Source: Streptomyces ardesiacus (GTDB lineage Bacteria; Actinomycetota; Actinomycetes; Streptomycetales; Streptomycetaceae). Taken from it: DNA of 64,000 nucleotides. Under the pieces are notes generated by a model, which made no database searches, was not told the origin of the DNA, and saw only the letters and a program-made list of their open reading frames with translations. The stretch is from NCBI RefSeq assembly GCF_003112575.1, contig NZ_BEWC01000002.1:1178001-1242000 (forward strand). The letters are read 5' to 3'. Shown in pieces: positions 45,035 through 52,905 of the stretch. Position numbers and translations under genes: made by a program. Every line of letters begins with the position of its first letter. Position 1 is the stretch's first letter.

Positions 45035-45700
45035 ATGACGGACGCGATACGGCCCGACGGCGACCCCGCCGGCGGTCACGATCCCTGGGCGCCCCCGGAG
45101 AGCGGGCCGTCCCTGGACAAGGGCGCCGCGGCGGGACCGGCGCAGGAGCCGCCCCGGCCGCCCGCCTCCGACGGGCCGCCGCCCTGGCAGCCGCCGCCGG
45201 GCGTGCACGACCACGCCACGGTCACGTCGATGCCGGGTGCCGGGTTCACCGCTCCCGAGTCCGCGGTGCCGCCCCCGCCGGTCGCGCCCGACGGCGCCGG
45301 TGCCTCCTACGGGTACGGCTATCCCGGGTACGGCCACGGCTACGGCTGGCCCGGCATGCCCATGGCCCCGCAGAACGGCATGGGCACCGCGTCGATGGTG
45401 CTGGGCATCCTGGCCTGCGCCCTGTTCTGCATGTACGGCGTGGTCTCCCTGGTGCTCGGCGTCCTCGCCATCGTCTTCGGGGTCAAGGGCCGCAAGAAGG
45501 CGGAGCAGGGCCTGGCCAACAACCACGGGCAGGCGCAGGCCGGGTTCGTGATGGGCATCGTCGGCGTCGTCCTCGGCGTCGCCGTGATCGTGCTGATCGC
45601 CGTCGGCATCACCGCCGCGATCAACGACGACTCGTACGACGACGACCCCTACTACGGTGCCTCGCGCCCCGTGGCCGTCTCCGTGACGGCGGAAAGCTGA
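45035..45700 (+). CDS. DUF4190-type small membrane protein, copy 1
   Basis: A 221-residue protein. The first 110 residues are a soluble Pro/Gly/Asp-rich region that becomes Gly/Tyr-rich (YGYGYPGYGHGYGWPGMP). Two membrane segments follow, MVLGILACALFCMYGVVSLVLGVLAIVFG and AGFVMGIVGVVLGVAVIVLIAVGI, linked by the basic loop GRKKAEQGLANNHGQAQ. The pattern (G-M-G-T-A-S-M-V-L-G-I-L) is the DUF4190 fold, of unknown function. A second copy lies 60 bases downstream. Confidence 0.75.
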   Translation: MTDAIRPDGDPAGGHDPWAPPESGPSLDKGAAAGPAQEPPRPPASDGPPPWQPPPGVHDHATVTSMPGAGFTAPESAVPPPPVAPDGAGASYGYGYPGYGHGYGWPGMPMAPQNGMGTASMVLGILACALFCMYGVVSLVLGVLAIVFGVKGRKKAEQGLANNHGQAQAGFVMGIVGVVLGVAVIVLIAVGITAAINDDSYDDDPYYGASRPVAVSVTAES

Positions 45701-45723
45701 GGCCCTCCCCTCGGCCTTGCCTC

Positions 45724-45729
45724 TACGAT
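45724..45729 (+). promoter_or_regulatory. Putative -10 of the second DUF4190-type gene
   Basis: TACGAT lies 31 bases before the ATG at 45761. It overlaps an in-frame ATG at 45728 that would otherwise lengthen the protein, which argues for the downstream start. Confidence 0.4.
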
Positions 45730-45760
45730 GTCAGCCGCCAACGAGGGGAGAGCAGTTTCC

Positions 45761-46210
45761 ATGTCGTACTCCAATCCCGGACCCGGGGGATACGGGCCGC
45801 CGCCGCAGCAGGGCCAGCCGCCCGGCGGGGGTTACGCATACCCGCAGTCCGCGCCCGGGTACGGCTACCCGAACCAGGGCCCGTCCTACCCGGCCGCCCC
45901 GCCCGTGGGCCATCCGCAGGGCCCCGGCTACGGCATGCCGATGCAGCCGAGCAACGGCTTGGGAACCACGGGACTGGTCCTCGGCATCATCGGCGTGGTG
46001 TGCAGTCTGACCTTCTTCCTCTGGTTCTTCGGCGTGATCCTCGGCATCCTCGCGATCATCTTCGGTGCGACAGGCCGCGGGAAGGCCAACCGGGGCGAGG
46101 CCACCAACAAGGGCTCCGCGACCGCCGGCCTCGTGCTCGGCATCATCGCCACCGTGATCCTGCCGTTGCTCGGATTCCTCGCCTTCGCGAGTCTGATGAG
46201 CATCGCCTGA
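45761..46210 (+). CDS. DUF4190-type small membrane protein, copy 2
   Basis: A 149-residue paralogue of the previous gene: a Gly/Pro/Tyr/Gln-rich N-terminus (SNPGPGGYGPPPQQGQPPGG...), then TTGLVLGIIGVVCSLTFFLWFFGVILGILAIIFG, a basic loop ATGRGKANRGEATNKG, and AGLVLGIIATVILPLLGFLAF. The ATG at 45761 is preceded by GAGGGGAGAG. The pair arose by duplication; its role is unknown, though Gly/Tyr-rich disordered heads suggest protein-protein or membrane surface contacts. Confidence 0.75.
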   Translation: MSYSNPGPGGYGPPPQQGQPPGGGYAYPQSAPGYGYPNQGPSYPAAPPVGHPQGPGYGMPMQPSNGLGTTGLVLGIIGVVCSLTFFLWFFGVILGILAIIFGATGRGKANRGEATNKGSATAGLVLGIIATVILPLLGFLAFASLMSIA

Positions 46211-46224
46211 GCCGGGCGGTGCCG

Positions 46225-46257
46225 GAAAGGGGGGCGGCTTCCGGGCCGCCCCCTTTC
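46225..46257. terminator. Terminator after the DUF4190 pair
   Basis: GAAAGGGGGGCGGC pairs with GCCGCCCCCTTTC (one bulged G) with a TTCCGG loop, and ends in TTTC. It sits 14 bases after the stop and 27 before the convergent NADAR gene end. Confidence 0.75.
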
Positions 46258-46284
46258 GCCGCTCAGGAGCCGCTCGGCGGTCAC

Positions 46285-46920
46285 TCACACGTCGCCCGCG
46301 CGCAGCCGCTCGCGGGCGGCCATCAGCGCGAAGCCCAGCAGATTCGGCCCCCGCCAGCGCTCGGGGTCTGTCGCCGCCTCGTCGCCCGCGGCCAGACCGA
46401 TGCCCCACACCCGGTCCACGGGACTCGCCTCCACCAGCACCCTGTCGCCCGTGTTCAGCAGGAACGCCCGCAGGGCCGCGTCCGAGGCGAACTTGTGGAC
46501 GCTGCCGTCCACGACGATCTTGAACCGCTCCCGCTCCCACACCGTCTCGTCGAAGCCGCGGACCAGCCGGCCCGCCTTCTTCGCCTGAGCGGGGTGAGCC
46601 GCCGCCAGCACCCGTCGCTCGGCCTCCGGGTCCCGGAAGAGGCGGGCCTTGCCGGCCATCATCCAGTGCTCGGCCGTCCGGTACTCCACCCCGGCCACCG
46701 TGAACGGCGACGGCCACCACTGGCTCAGACAGCTCGGCCCGACCCGGCCGTCCGGGAGCGGCCGGTGCCCCCAGAAGCACAGGTACGTGATCCGCTCGCC
46801 CGCTCTGACCCGCGCGACCAGCGCTTCCCGGCTGTCGACGGCCCCCATGGCCACCCCCGCGCTCCGCCCGGCCCCCGTGATCTTCTCCATGCACGCGAGT
46901 GTGGCACGCGCCACTGACAC
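46285..46920 (-). CDS. NADAR (YbiA/DUF1768) family protein
   Basis: A 211-residue protein. Family blocks: YLCFWGHRP, LSQWWPSPFTVAGVEYRTAEHWMMAGKARLFRD, VRGFDETVWERERFKIVVDGSVHKFASDAALRAFLLNTGDRVLVEASPVDRVWGIGL, and GPNLLGFALMAARERL. The E-W-W...W-G-I-G-L residues form the base pocket. YbiA-type members hydrolyse N-glycosidic bonds in riboflavin intermediates; some relatives act on ADP-ribose. The start is uncertain: GTG 46920 or 46914 (AAGGA upstream), or ATG 46890 giving MEKITGAG. Confidence 0.85.
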   Translation of the reverse strand: MSVARATLACMEKITGAGRSAGVAMGAVDSREALVARVRAGERITYLCFWGHRPLPDGRVGPSCLSQWWPSPFTVAGVEYRTAEHWMMAGKARLFRDPEAERRVLAAAHPAQAKKAGRLVRGFDETVWERERFKIVVDGSVHKFASDAALRAFLLNTGDRVLVEASPVDRVWGIGLAAGDEAATDPERWRGPNLLGFALMAARERLRAGDV

Positions 46921-46962
46921 TCCGTCCGTCCTTTTCCGTGGCGACTCGACACCTGGTCGACA

Positions 46963-47006
46963 GATTCCGTCGCGTAACCAAATGGCAACAACGGAATCAC
47001 TTGTTG
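46963..47006 (+). promoter_or_regulatory. Overlapping inverted repeats before the second aldehyde dehydrogenase
   Basis: GATTCCGT (46963-46970) and ACGGAATC (46991-46998) form an 8-bp perfect inverted repeat with a 20-base gap. Overlapping it, CAACAA (46986-46991) and TTGTTG (47001-47006) form a second one with a 9-base gap. The right arm of the latter is also the -35 hexamer. Confidence 0.5.
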
Positions 47007-47029
47007 GCGTCCTAGTGCTCTGTCAGGAT
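47001..47029 (+). promoter_or_regulatory. Promoter of the polyamine ALDH-pot operon
   Basis: TTGTTG (47001-47006) and CAGGAT (47024-47029) are 17 bases apart. Transcription would start about 57 bases before the ATG at 47093. Confidence 0.45.
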
Positions 47030-47092
47030 CGGCACTCACATCGAGCCTGAGCCACGCCGGCCCCCGCCACGGGGAGACCGAGGAGAGCCGAC

Positions 47093-48628
47093 ATGCACAA
47101 CCCGGGCAACGCCACTTCGGACCGATTCCCGGCCCAGGACCGCTTCGCGGACGGGGCCCAGTACATCGCGGGCCGTCTCACGAAGGGCACCTCCGGACAC
47201 ACGCACACCGTCGTCGACCCGGCCACCGGCGAGGAGGTCCTGACCTACGAACTCGCCGGACCCGGTGACGTCGACGCGGCCGTCGCCGCCGCGCGGGAGG
47301 CCTTTCCCGGCTGGGCCGGCGCCACCCCCGCCGAGCGCTCCGACGCCCTGCACCGGTTCGCCGCCGTCCTCGCCGAGCGCGCCGAGGACTTCGCCCGCGC
47401 GGAGTCCCTGCAGTGCGGCAAGCCGCTGAAGCTGACCCGGGAGTTCGACGTGCCGGGCACCGTCGACAACGCGGCCTTCTTCGCCGGCGCCGCCCGGCAC
47501 CTGCAGGGACAGTCGGCGGGGGAGTACTCCGGCGACCACACCTCGTACGTGCGCCGCGAGCCGATCGGCGTCGTCGGGTCGGTCGCGCCCTGGAACTACC
47601 CGCTCCAGATGGCCGCCTGGAAGATCCTCCCGGCGATCGCCGCGGGCAACACCGTCGTGCTCAAGCCCGCCGAGGTCACCCCGCTCACCTCCCTGATGTT
47701 CGCCCAGGCGGCCACGGAGGCCGGCCTTCCGGACGGTGTGATCAACATCGTCAGCGGCACCGGGCGGGAGGCCGGCGAGCACCTCGTCGCCCACCCCGAC
47801 GTCGCCATGACCTCCTTCACCGGCTCCACCGCCGTCGGCAAGCGCGTCGCCGAGGTCGCCACCGCCACCGTCAAACGCCTCCACCTGGAACTGGGCGGCA
47901 AGGCCCCCTTCCTCGTCTTCGACGACGCCGACCTCGACGCCGCCGTCAACGGCGCGGTCGCGGGCGCACTCATCAACACCGGCCAGGACTGCACGGCCGC
48001 CACGCGCGCGTACGTGCAGCGGCCCCTGTACGAGGCGTTCGTCGAGCGGACCGCCGCGCTCATGGACACCGTCCGCGTCGGCGACCCCTTCGCCGACGGC
48101 ACCGACCTCGGACCGCTGGTCAGCCACGTCCAGCGGGACCGCGTCGCCGGGTTCGTCGACCGGGCCCGCTCCTACGCGCGCGTGGTGACCGGCGGCGAGG
48201 CACCGCAGGGCGACCTCAAGGAGGGCGCCTACTACCGGCCCACCCTCATCGCGGACGCCGCCCAGGACAGCGAGGCCGTCCAGTGCGAGATCTTCGGGCC
48301 GGTGCTGGTCGTCCTGCCCTTCGACACCGACGACGAGGGCATCCGGCTGGCCAACGACACGCCGTACGGGCTCGCCGCCTCCGCCTGGAGCCGGGACGTG
48401 TACCGGGCGAACCGCGCCACCCGCGAGATCAAGGCGGGCTGCGTGTGGATCAACGACCACATCCCGATCATCAGCGAGATGCCGCACGGCGGTTACCGGG
48501 CGTCCGGCTTCGGCAAGGACATGTCCGCCTACTCCTTCGAGGAGTACACGCAGGTCAAGCACGTCATGTTCGACAACACCGCGGTGGCGGCCAAGGACTG
48601 GCACCGCACCGTCTTCGGGGACCGGTAG
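47093..48628 (+). CDS. Aldehyde dehydrogenase of polyamine catabolism, copy 2
   Basis: A 511-residue aldehyde dehydrogenase, paralogous to the gene at 38359. It has SVAPWNYPLQMAAWKILPAIAAGNTVVLKPAEVTPLTS, LELGGKAPFLVF (Glu) and ALINTGQDCTAATR (Cys, about 296). It carries an N-terminal extension (MHNPGNATSDRFPAQ) and a C-terminal one after HVMF. The GQDCTAATR context again points to aminobutyraldehyde or gamma-glutamyl-aminobutyraldehyde. It is the first gene of ALDH-potD-potA-potB-potC-oxidoreductase, consistent with oxidation of the aldehyde made by the oxidoreductase. GAGGAGAG precedes the ATG. Confidence 0.9.
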   Translation: MHNPGNATSDRFPAQDRFADGAQYIAGRLTKGTSGHTHTVVDPATGEEVLTYELAGPGDVDAAVAAAREAFPGWAGATPAERSDALHRFAAVLAERAEDFARAESLQCGKPLKLTREFDVPGTVDNAAFFAGAARHLQGQSAGEYSGDHTSYVRREPIGVVGSVAPWNYPLQMAAWKILPAIAAGNTVVLKPAEVTPLTSLMFAQAATEAGLPDGVINIVSGTGREAGEHLVAHPDVAMTSFTGSTAVGKRVAEVATATVKRLHLELGGKAPFLVFDDADLDAAVNGAVAGALINTGQDCTAATRAYVQRPLYEAFVERTAALMDTVRVGDPFADGTDLGPLVSHVQRDRVAGFVDRARSYARVVTGGEAPQGDLKEGAYYRPTLIADAAQDSEAVQCEIFGPVLVVLPFDTDDEGIRLANDTPYGLAASAWSRDVYRANRATREIKAGCVWINDHIPIISEMPHGGYRASGFGKDMSAYSFEEYTQVKHVMFDNTAVAAKDWHRTVFGDR

Positions 48629-48683
48629 TCACGACGAGAGGCCGCCGACCACGGCCGACCCACCCGAAAGGGCAACCACGCGC

Positions 48684-49931
48684 ATGGAGCAGTACGAGCC
48701 CGACCGCCTCTCCCCGGCCCAAGTGGCCGCCATGCGGCGCTCACTCAGGAGCGGCAGGGCCGCCCTCACCCGCCGTTCGCTGCTGCGCGCCGCCACGGGC
48801 ACCGCGCTCGCGGCCGGGGGAGCCGGCCTGCTGAGCGGCTGCGGCATCCCGGCGGCCGGCAAGACCGAGGGCGGCGTCTCCGCCGAGGACCACTCCCAGT
48901 CGGAGAAGCAGGTGCGCTTCTCCAACTGGACCGAGTACATGGACGTCGACGAGAGCGGCAGGCGGCACCCCACACTGGAGGCGTTCACCGAGCGCACCGG
49001 CGTCAAGGTCACCTACACCGAGGACATCAACGACAACAGCGAGTTCTTCGGCAAGATCCAGCCGCAGCTCGCCGCCGGCCAGGAGACCGGGCGGGACATC
49101 ATCGTCCTCACCGACTGGCTGGCCGCCCGCCTGATCCGCCTCGGCTGGGTCCAGAAACTGGACCCGGCCAACCTGCCGCACGCCTTCGCCAACCTCTCGC
49201 CCCAGTTCCGCAGCCCTGACTGGGACCCGGGCCGCGCCTACTCCTACCCCTGGCAGGGCATCTCCGCCGTCATCGCCTACAACCGCAAGGCCCTCGACGG
49301 CATCGAGGTCAAGACGGTCTCCGACCTGCTCGACGATCCGAAGCTCAAGGGCCGGGTCGGCTTCCTCACCGAGATGCGCGACACCATGGGCATGATGCTG
49401 CTCGACATGGGCAAGGACCCGGCCCGCTTCGGCGACGACGACTACGACGCGGGCATCGACCGGCTCCAGAAGGGCGTCGACCGCGGCCAGATACGCCGCT
49501 TCACCGGCAACGACTACACGTCCGACCTCAGCAAGGGCGACCTGGCGGCCTGTCTGGCCTGGGCCGGCGACGTGGTCCAGCTCAAGGCGGACAACCCGGA
49601 CGTCGACTTCGTCATCCCGGACAGCGGCTACGTCACCTCCAGCGACAACCTGCTGATCCCCAACAAGGCACGGCACAAGACGAACGCCGAACGGCTCATC
49701 GACTACTACTACGAGCCGGGCCCGGCCGCGGAACTCGCCGCCTACATCAACTTCGTCTGCCCGGTCGACGGCGTGAAGGACGACCTGGCGAAGATCGACG
49801 AGGACGCGGCGAACAACCCGCTGATCATTCCCGACCGGGCCATGCAGGCCAAGTCGCACTCCTTCCGCTCCCTGAGCCCGAAGGAAGAGACCGCATACGA
49901 AGAGAAGTTCGCGAAGCTCACCGGGGCGTGA
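48684..49931 (+). CDS. potD: Polyamine ABC transporter binding lipoprotein
   Basis: A 415-residue PotD-like binding protein with a twin-arginine lipoprotein signal (LTRRSLLRAATGTALAAGGAGLLSGC, Cys about residue 54). It shares RFSNWTEYMDVDESGRRHPTLEAF, TYTEDINDNSEFFGKI, GQIRRFTGNDYTSDLSKGDLAACLAWAGDVVQLKADNP and RLIDYYYEPGPAAELAAYINFVCPV with the orphan protein at 39983. Its last codons overlap potA (GTGA). It delivers putrescine or spermidine to PotBC. Confidence 0.93.
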   Translation: MEQYEPDRLSPAQVAAMRRSLRSGRAALTRRSLLRAATGTALAAGGAGLLSGCGIPAAGKTEGGVSAEDHSQSEKQVRFSNWTEYMDVDESGRRHPTLEAFTERTGVKVTYTEDINDNSEFFGKIQPQLAAGQETGRDIIVLTDWLAARLIRLGWVQKLDPANLPHAFANLSPQFRSPDWDPGRAYSYPWQGISAVIAYNRKALDGIEVKTVSDLLDDPKLKGRVGFLTEMRDTMGMMLLDMGKDPARFGDDDYDAGIDRLQKGVDRGQIRRFTGNDYTSDLSKGDLAACLAWAGDVVQLKADNPDVDFVIPDSGYVTSSDNLLIPNKARHKTNAERLIDYYYEPGPAAELAAYINFVCPVDGVKDDLAKIDEDAANNPLIIPDRAMQAKSHSFRSLSPKEETAYEEKFAKLTGA

Positions 49932-51130
49932 CGACGATGACGACGCATACGACGACGAACCAGACGGCCGCGACGGACGGCGGCGGCGACGTCCGCCTCA
50001 CCGGCATCAGCAAGGACTACGGCTCCTTCACCGCCGTGCACCCGCTCGACCTGACCGTGCCCCAGGGCTCCTTCTTCGCCCTGCTCGGCGCCTCCGGCTG
50101 CGGCAAGACCACGACCCTGCGCATGATCGCCGGGCTGGAGGAACCGAGCGCGGGCACCGTCCACCTCGGCGACCAGGACGTGACCGCGCTGCCGCCCTAC
50201 AAACGGCCGGTCAACACCGTCTTCCAGTCCTACGCCCTCTTCCCGCACCTCGACATCTACGAGAACGTCGCCTTCGGCCTGCGCCGGCGCGGCATCAAGA
50301 GCGTGAAGAAGCAGGTCGGCGAGATGCTCGACCTGGTGCAGCTCGGCGAACAGGCCCGCAAGAAGCCGCACCAGCTCTCCGGCGGCCAGCAGCAGCGCGT
50401 CGCCGTGGCCCGCGCGCTGATCAACCACCCCAAGGTGCTGCTCCTCGACGAACCGCTCGGCGCCCTCGACCTCAAGCTGCGCCGCCAGATGCAACTGGAG
50501 CTCAAGCGCATCCAGACCGAGGTCGGCATCACCTTCGTGCACGTCACCCACGACCAGGAGGAGGCCATGACCATGGCCGACCGGGTCGCCGTGATGAACG
50601 CGGGCCGCGTCGAGCAACTGGGCGCCCCCGCCGACCTGTACGAGAACCCGCGCACCACCTTCGTCGCCAACTTCCTCGGCACCTCCAACCTCATCGAGGC
50701 CGAGGTCGACACCCGCAGCGGCGACGACGTCGTCGTCAAGGCGGCCGGCGACAAGCTGGTGCTGCCCGGCGCCCGGTGTTCCGCGCCCGCGAAGGCGGGC
50801 GGCAAGATCCTGGTCGGGGTCCGTCCCGAGAAGATCGGACTCACCCACGCGGACGACGCGGGCACCCTTCCCGAGGGCCGCAACCGCGTCACCGGCACGA
50901 TCAGCAGCACCAGTTTCATCGGCGTCTCCACCCAGTACGTCGTCGACTGCGCGGCCTGCCCCCAGTTCGAGGTCTACGCCCAGAACATCGACCGCGACCC
51001 CCGCCTCGTGCCCGGCGCCGAGGTCGTCCTGCACTGGAACCCGGCGCACACCTTCGGACTCGACGCCGCCCAGTCCGTGCTCGCGGGGACGGCGGGCGAC
51101 GCCGGTGCGGCCGAGGGCGAGGCCGTCTGA
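49928..51130 (+). CDS. potA: Polyamine ABC transporter ATPase
   Basis: A 400-residue importer ATPase. Walker A LGASGCGKTTTLRMIAG (about 53), Q-loop TVFQSYALFPHL, signature LSGGQQQRVAVARALI (about 150), Walker B LLLDEPLGALDLKLR, H-loop VTHDQEEAMTMAD. The C-terminal TOBE domain begins near residue 290 and includes ILVGVRPEKIGL. The GTG overlaps the potD stop; an ATG 9 bases downstream is an alternative. Its stop overlaps the potB start by one base. Confidence 0.94.
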   Translation: MTTMTTHTTTNQTAATDGGGDVRLTGISKDYGSFTAVHPLDLTVPQGSFFALLGASGCGKTTTLRMIAGLEEPSAGTVHLGDQDVTALPPYKRPVNTVFQSYALFPHLDIYENVAFGLRRRGIKSVKKQVGEMLDLVQLGEQARKKPHQLSGGQQQRVAVARALINHPKVLLLDEPLGALDLKLRRQMQLELKRIQTEVGITFVHVTHDQEEAMTMADRVAVMNAGRVEQLGAPADLYENPRTTFVANFLGTSNLIEAEVDTRSGDDVVVKAAGDKLVLPGARCSAPAKAGGKILVGVRPEKIGLTHADDAGTLPEGRNRVTGTISSTSFIGVSTQYVVDCAACPQFEVYAQNIDRDPRLVPGAEVVLHWNPAHTFGLDAAQSVLAGTAGDAGAAEGEAV

Positions 51131-52059
51131 TGTCCACCCTCACCGAGGCGCCACCGCCCCCGGCCCCGACCGGGACCGAGCCGAAGCCCCCGCGCAGGAG
51201 GGGCCGCTGGACGCCGTACTGGCTGCTGCTGCCCGGCATCCTGTGGCTGGTCGTGTTCTTCGCGGCGCCGATGGTCTACCAGGCCTCCACCTCCGTGCAG
51301 ACGGGCTCGCTGGAGGAGGGCTACCAGGTCACCTGGCACTTCGCCACCTACTGGGACGCGCTGTCCGCGTACTGGCCGCAGTTCCTGCGCTCGGTCGCCT
51401 ACGCGGCCTCCGCGACGGTGCTGTGCCTGCTGCTCGGCTATCCGCTCGCCTACCTCATCGCCTTCCGTGCGGGACGCTGGCGGAACCTGATCATGATCCT
51501 GGTGATCGCGCCGTTCTTCACGAGCTTCCTGATCCGCACCCTGGCCTGGAAGACGATCCTCGCGGACGGCGGCCCGGTCGTCGGCGCCCTGAACACGCTG
51601 CACGTCCTGGACGTCACCGGCTGGCTCGGCTGGACCTCCGGCGACCGCGTGCTGGCGACCCCGCTCGCCGTGGTCTGCGGCCTGACGTACAACTTCCTGC
51701 CGTTCATGATCCTGCCGCTGTACACCTCCCTGGAACGCATCGACGGCCGGCTGCACGAGGCGGCGGGCGACCTCTACGCGAAGCCGTCCACCGTCTTCCG
51801 CAAGGTCACCTTCCCGCTGTCGATGCCGGGCGTCGTCTCCGGCACCCTGCTGACCTTCATCCCGGCCACCGGCGACTACGTCAACGCCTCCCTGCTGGGC
51901 TCGGCCGACACCGGAATGATCGGCAACGTGATCCAGTCGCAGTTCCTCAGGGTCCTGGACTATCCGACGGCCGCCGCGCTCTCGTTCATCCTCATGGCCG
52001 CGATCCTCGCCATGGTCACCCTCTACATCCGCAAGTCCGGGACGGAGGACCTGGTTTAA
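51130..52059 (+). CDS. potB: Polyamine ABC transporter permease PotB
   Basis: A 309-residue permease with six membrane spans after a Pro/Arg-rich start (first span YWLLLPGILWLVVFFAAPMVYQAS). The EAA loop is GRLHEAAGDLYAKPSTVFRKVTFPLSMPGVVSGTLLTFIP (about 203-242). GDYVNASLLGSADTGMIGNVI is PotB-typical. It directly adjoins potC with no gap (TAA then ATG), so the two subunits are made in equal amounts. Confidence 0.93.
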   Translation: MSTLTEAPPPPAPTGTEPKPPRRRGRWTPYWLLLPGILWLVVFFAAPMVYQASTSVQTGSLEEGYQVTWHFATYWDALSAYWPQFLRSVAYAASATVLCLLLGYPLAYLIAFRAGRWRNLIMILVIAPFFTSFLIRTLAWKTILADGGPVVGALNTLHVLDVTGWLGWTSGDRVLATPLAVVCGLTYNFLPFMILPLYTSLERIDGRLHEAAGDLYAKPSTVFRKVTFPLSMPGVVSGTLLTFIPATGDYVNASLLGSADTGMIGNVIQSQFLRVLDYPTAAALSFILMAAILAMVTLYIRKSGTEDLV

Positions 52060-52872
52060 ATGGCCCTCGTCACCTCTTTCAAGAACTGGCTCAAACGCCA
52101 TCTGGTCGTCATCGCCGGACTGCTGACCCTCGCCTATCTGCTGCTGCCCAACGTCGTCGTCACGGTCTTCTCCTTCAACAAGCCGAACGGGCGCTTCAAT
52201 TACGAATGGCAGCAGTTCTCCACGGACGCCTGGAGGGATCCGTGCGGCGTGGCCGGGCTGTGCGGCTCGCTCTCGCTCAGCCTCCAGATCGCCCTGTGGG
52301 CGACCCTCGGCGCCACCGCGCTCGGCACCGCGATCGCCTTCGCGCTGGTCCGCTACCGCTTCCGCGCGCGGGGTGCGATCAACTCGCTGATCTTCCTGCC
52401 GATGGCGATGCCCGAGGTCGTGATGGCCGCCTCGCTGCTCACCCTGTTCCTCAACATGGGTGCTCGGCTGGGCTTCTGGACCATCCTGATCGCCCACATC
52501 ATGTTCTGCCTGAGCTTCGTCGTGACGGCCGTCAAGGCGCGCGTGATGTCGATGGACCCGCGCCTGGAGCAGGCGGCGCAGGACCTGTACGCCGGTCCCT
52601 TCCAGACCTTCGTCCGGGTCACCCTGCCCATCGCCGCCCCCGGCATCGCGGCCGGCGCGCTGCTCGCCTTCGCGCTGTCCTTCGACGATTTCATCATCAC
52701 CAATTTCAACGCGGGTTCCACCGTCACCTTCCCCATGTTCGTGTGGGGCTCGGCCCAGCGCGGAACGCCCGTTCAGATCAATGTCGTCGGTACGGCCATG
52801 TTCGTCGTCGCCGTACTGTTCGTCCTGGCCTCCATGGCCGTCGGCAACCGTCGCCATCGCCGCAAGGCATGA
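52060..52872 (+). CDS. potC: Polyamine ABC transporter permease PotC
   Basis: A 270-residue permease with six spans (first VVIAGLLTLAYLLLPNVVVTVFSF). It includes SFNKPNGRFNYEWQQFS, the EAA loop PRLEQAAQDLYAGPFQTFVRVTLPIAAPGIAAGALLAF and LSFDDFIITNFNAGSTVTFPMFVWG, which together are diagnostic of PotC. It pairs with PotB and PotA. The PuuB-like gene follows after 33 bases. Confidence 0.93.
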   Translation: MALVTSFKNWLKRHLVVIAGLLTLAYLLLPNVVVTVFSFNKPNGRFNYEWQQFSTDAWRDPCGVAGLCGSLSLSLQIALWATLGATALGTAIAFALVRYRFRARGAINSLIFLPMAMPEVVMAASLLTLFLNMGARLGFWTILIAHIMFCLSFVVTAVKARVMSMDPRLEQAAQDLYAGPFQTFVRVTLPIAAPGIAAGALLAFALSFDDFIITNFNAGSTVTFPMFVWGSAQRGTPVQINVVGTAMFVVAVLFVLASMAVGNRRHRRKA

Positions 52873-52905
52873 GCGCGCCAGCAGTATGCGTAGGGAGTTG
52901 AAATC

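Noticed and set aside
45728..45760. Upstream ATG for the second DUF4190-type gene
   Set aside because: It overlaps the TACGAT -10 box; the ATG at 45761 has its own ribosome-binding site.
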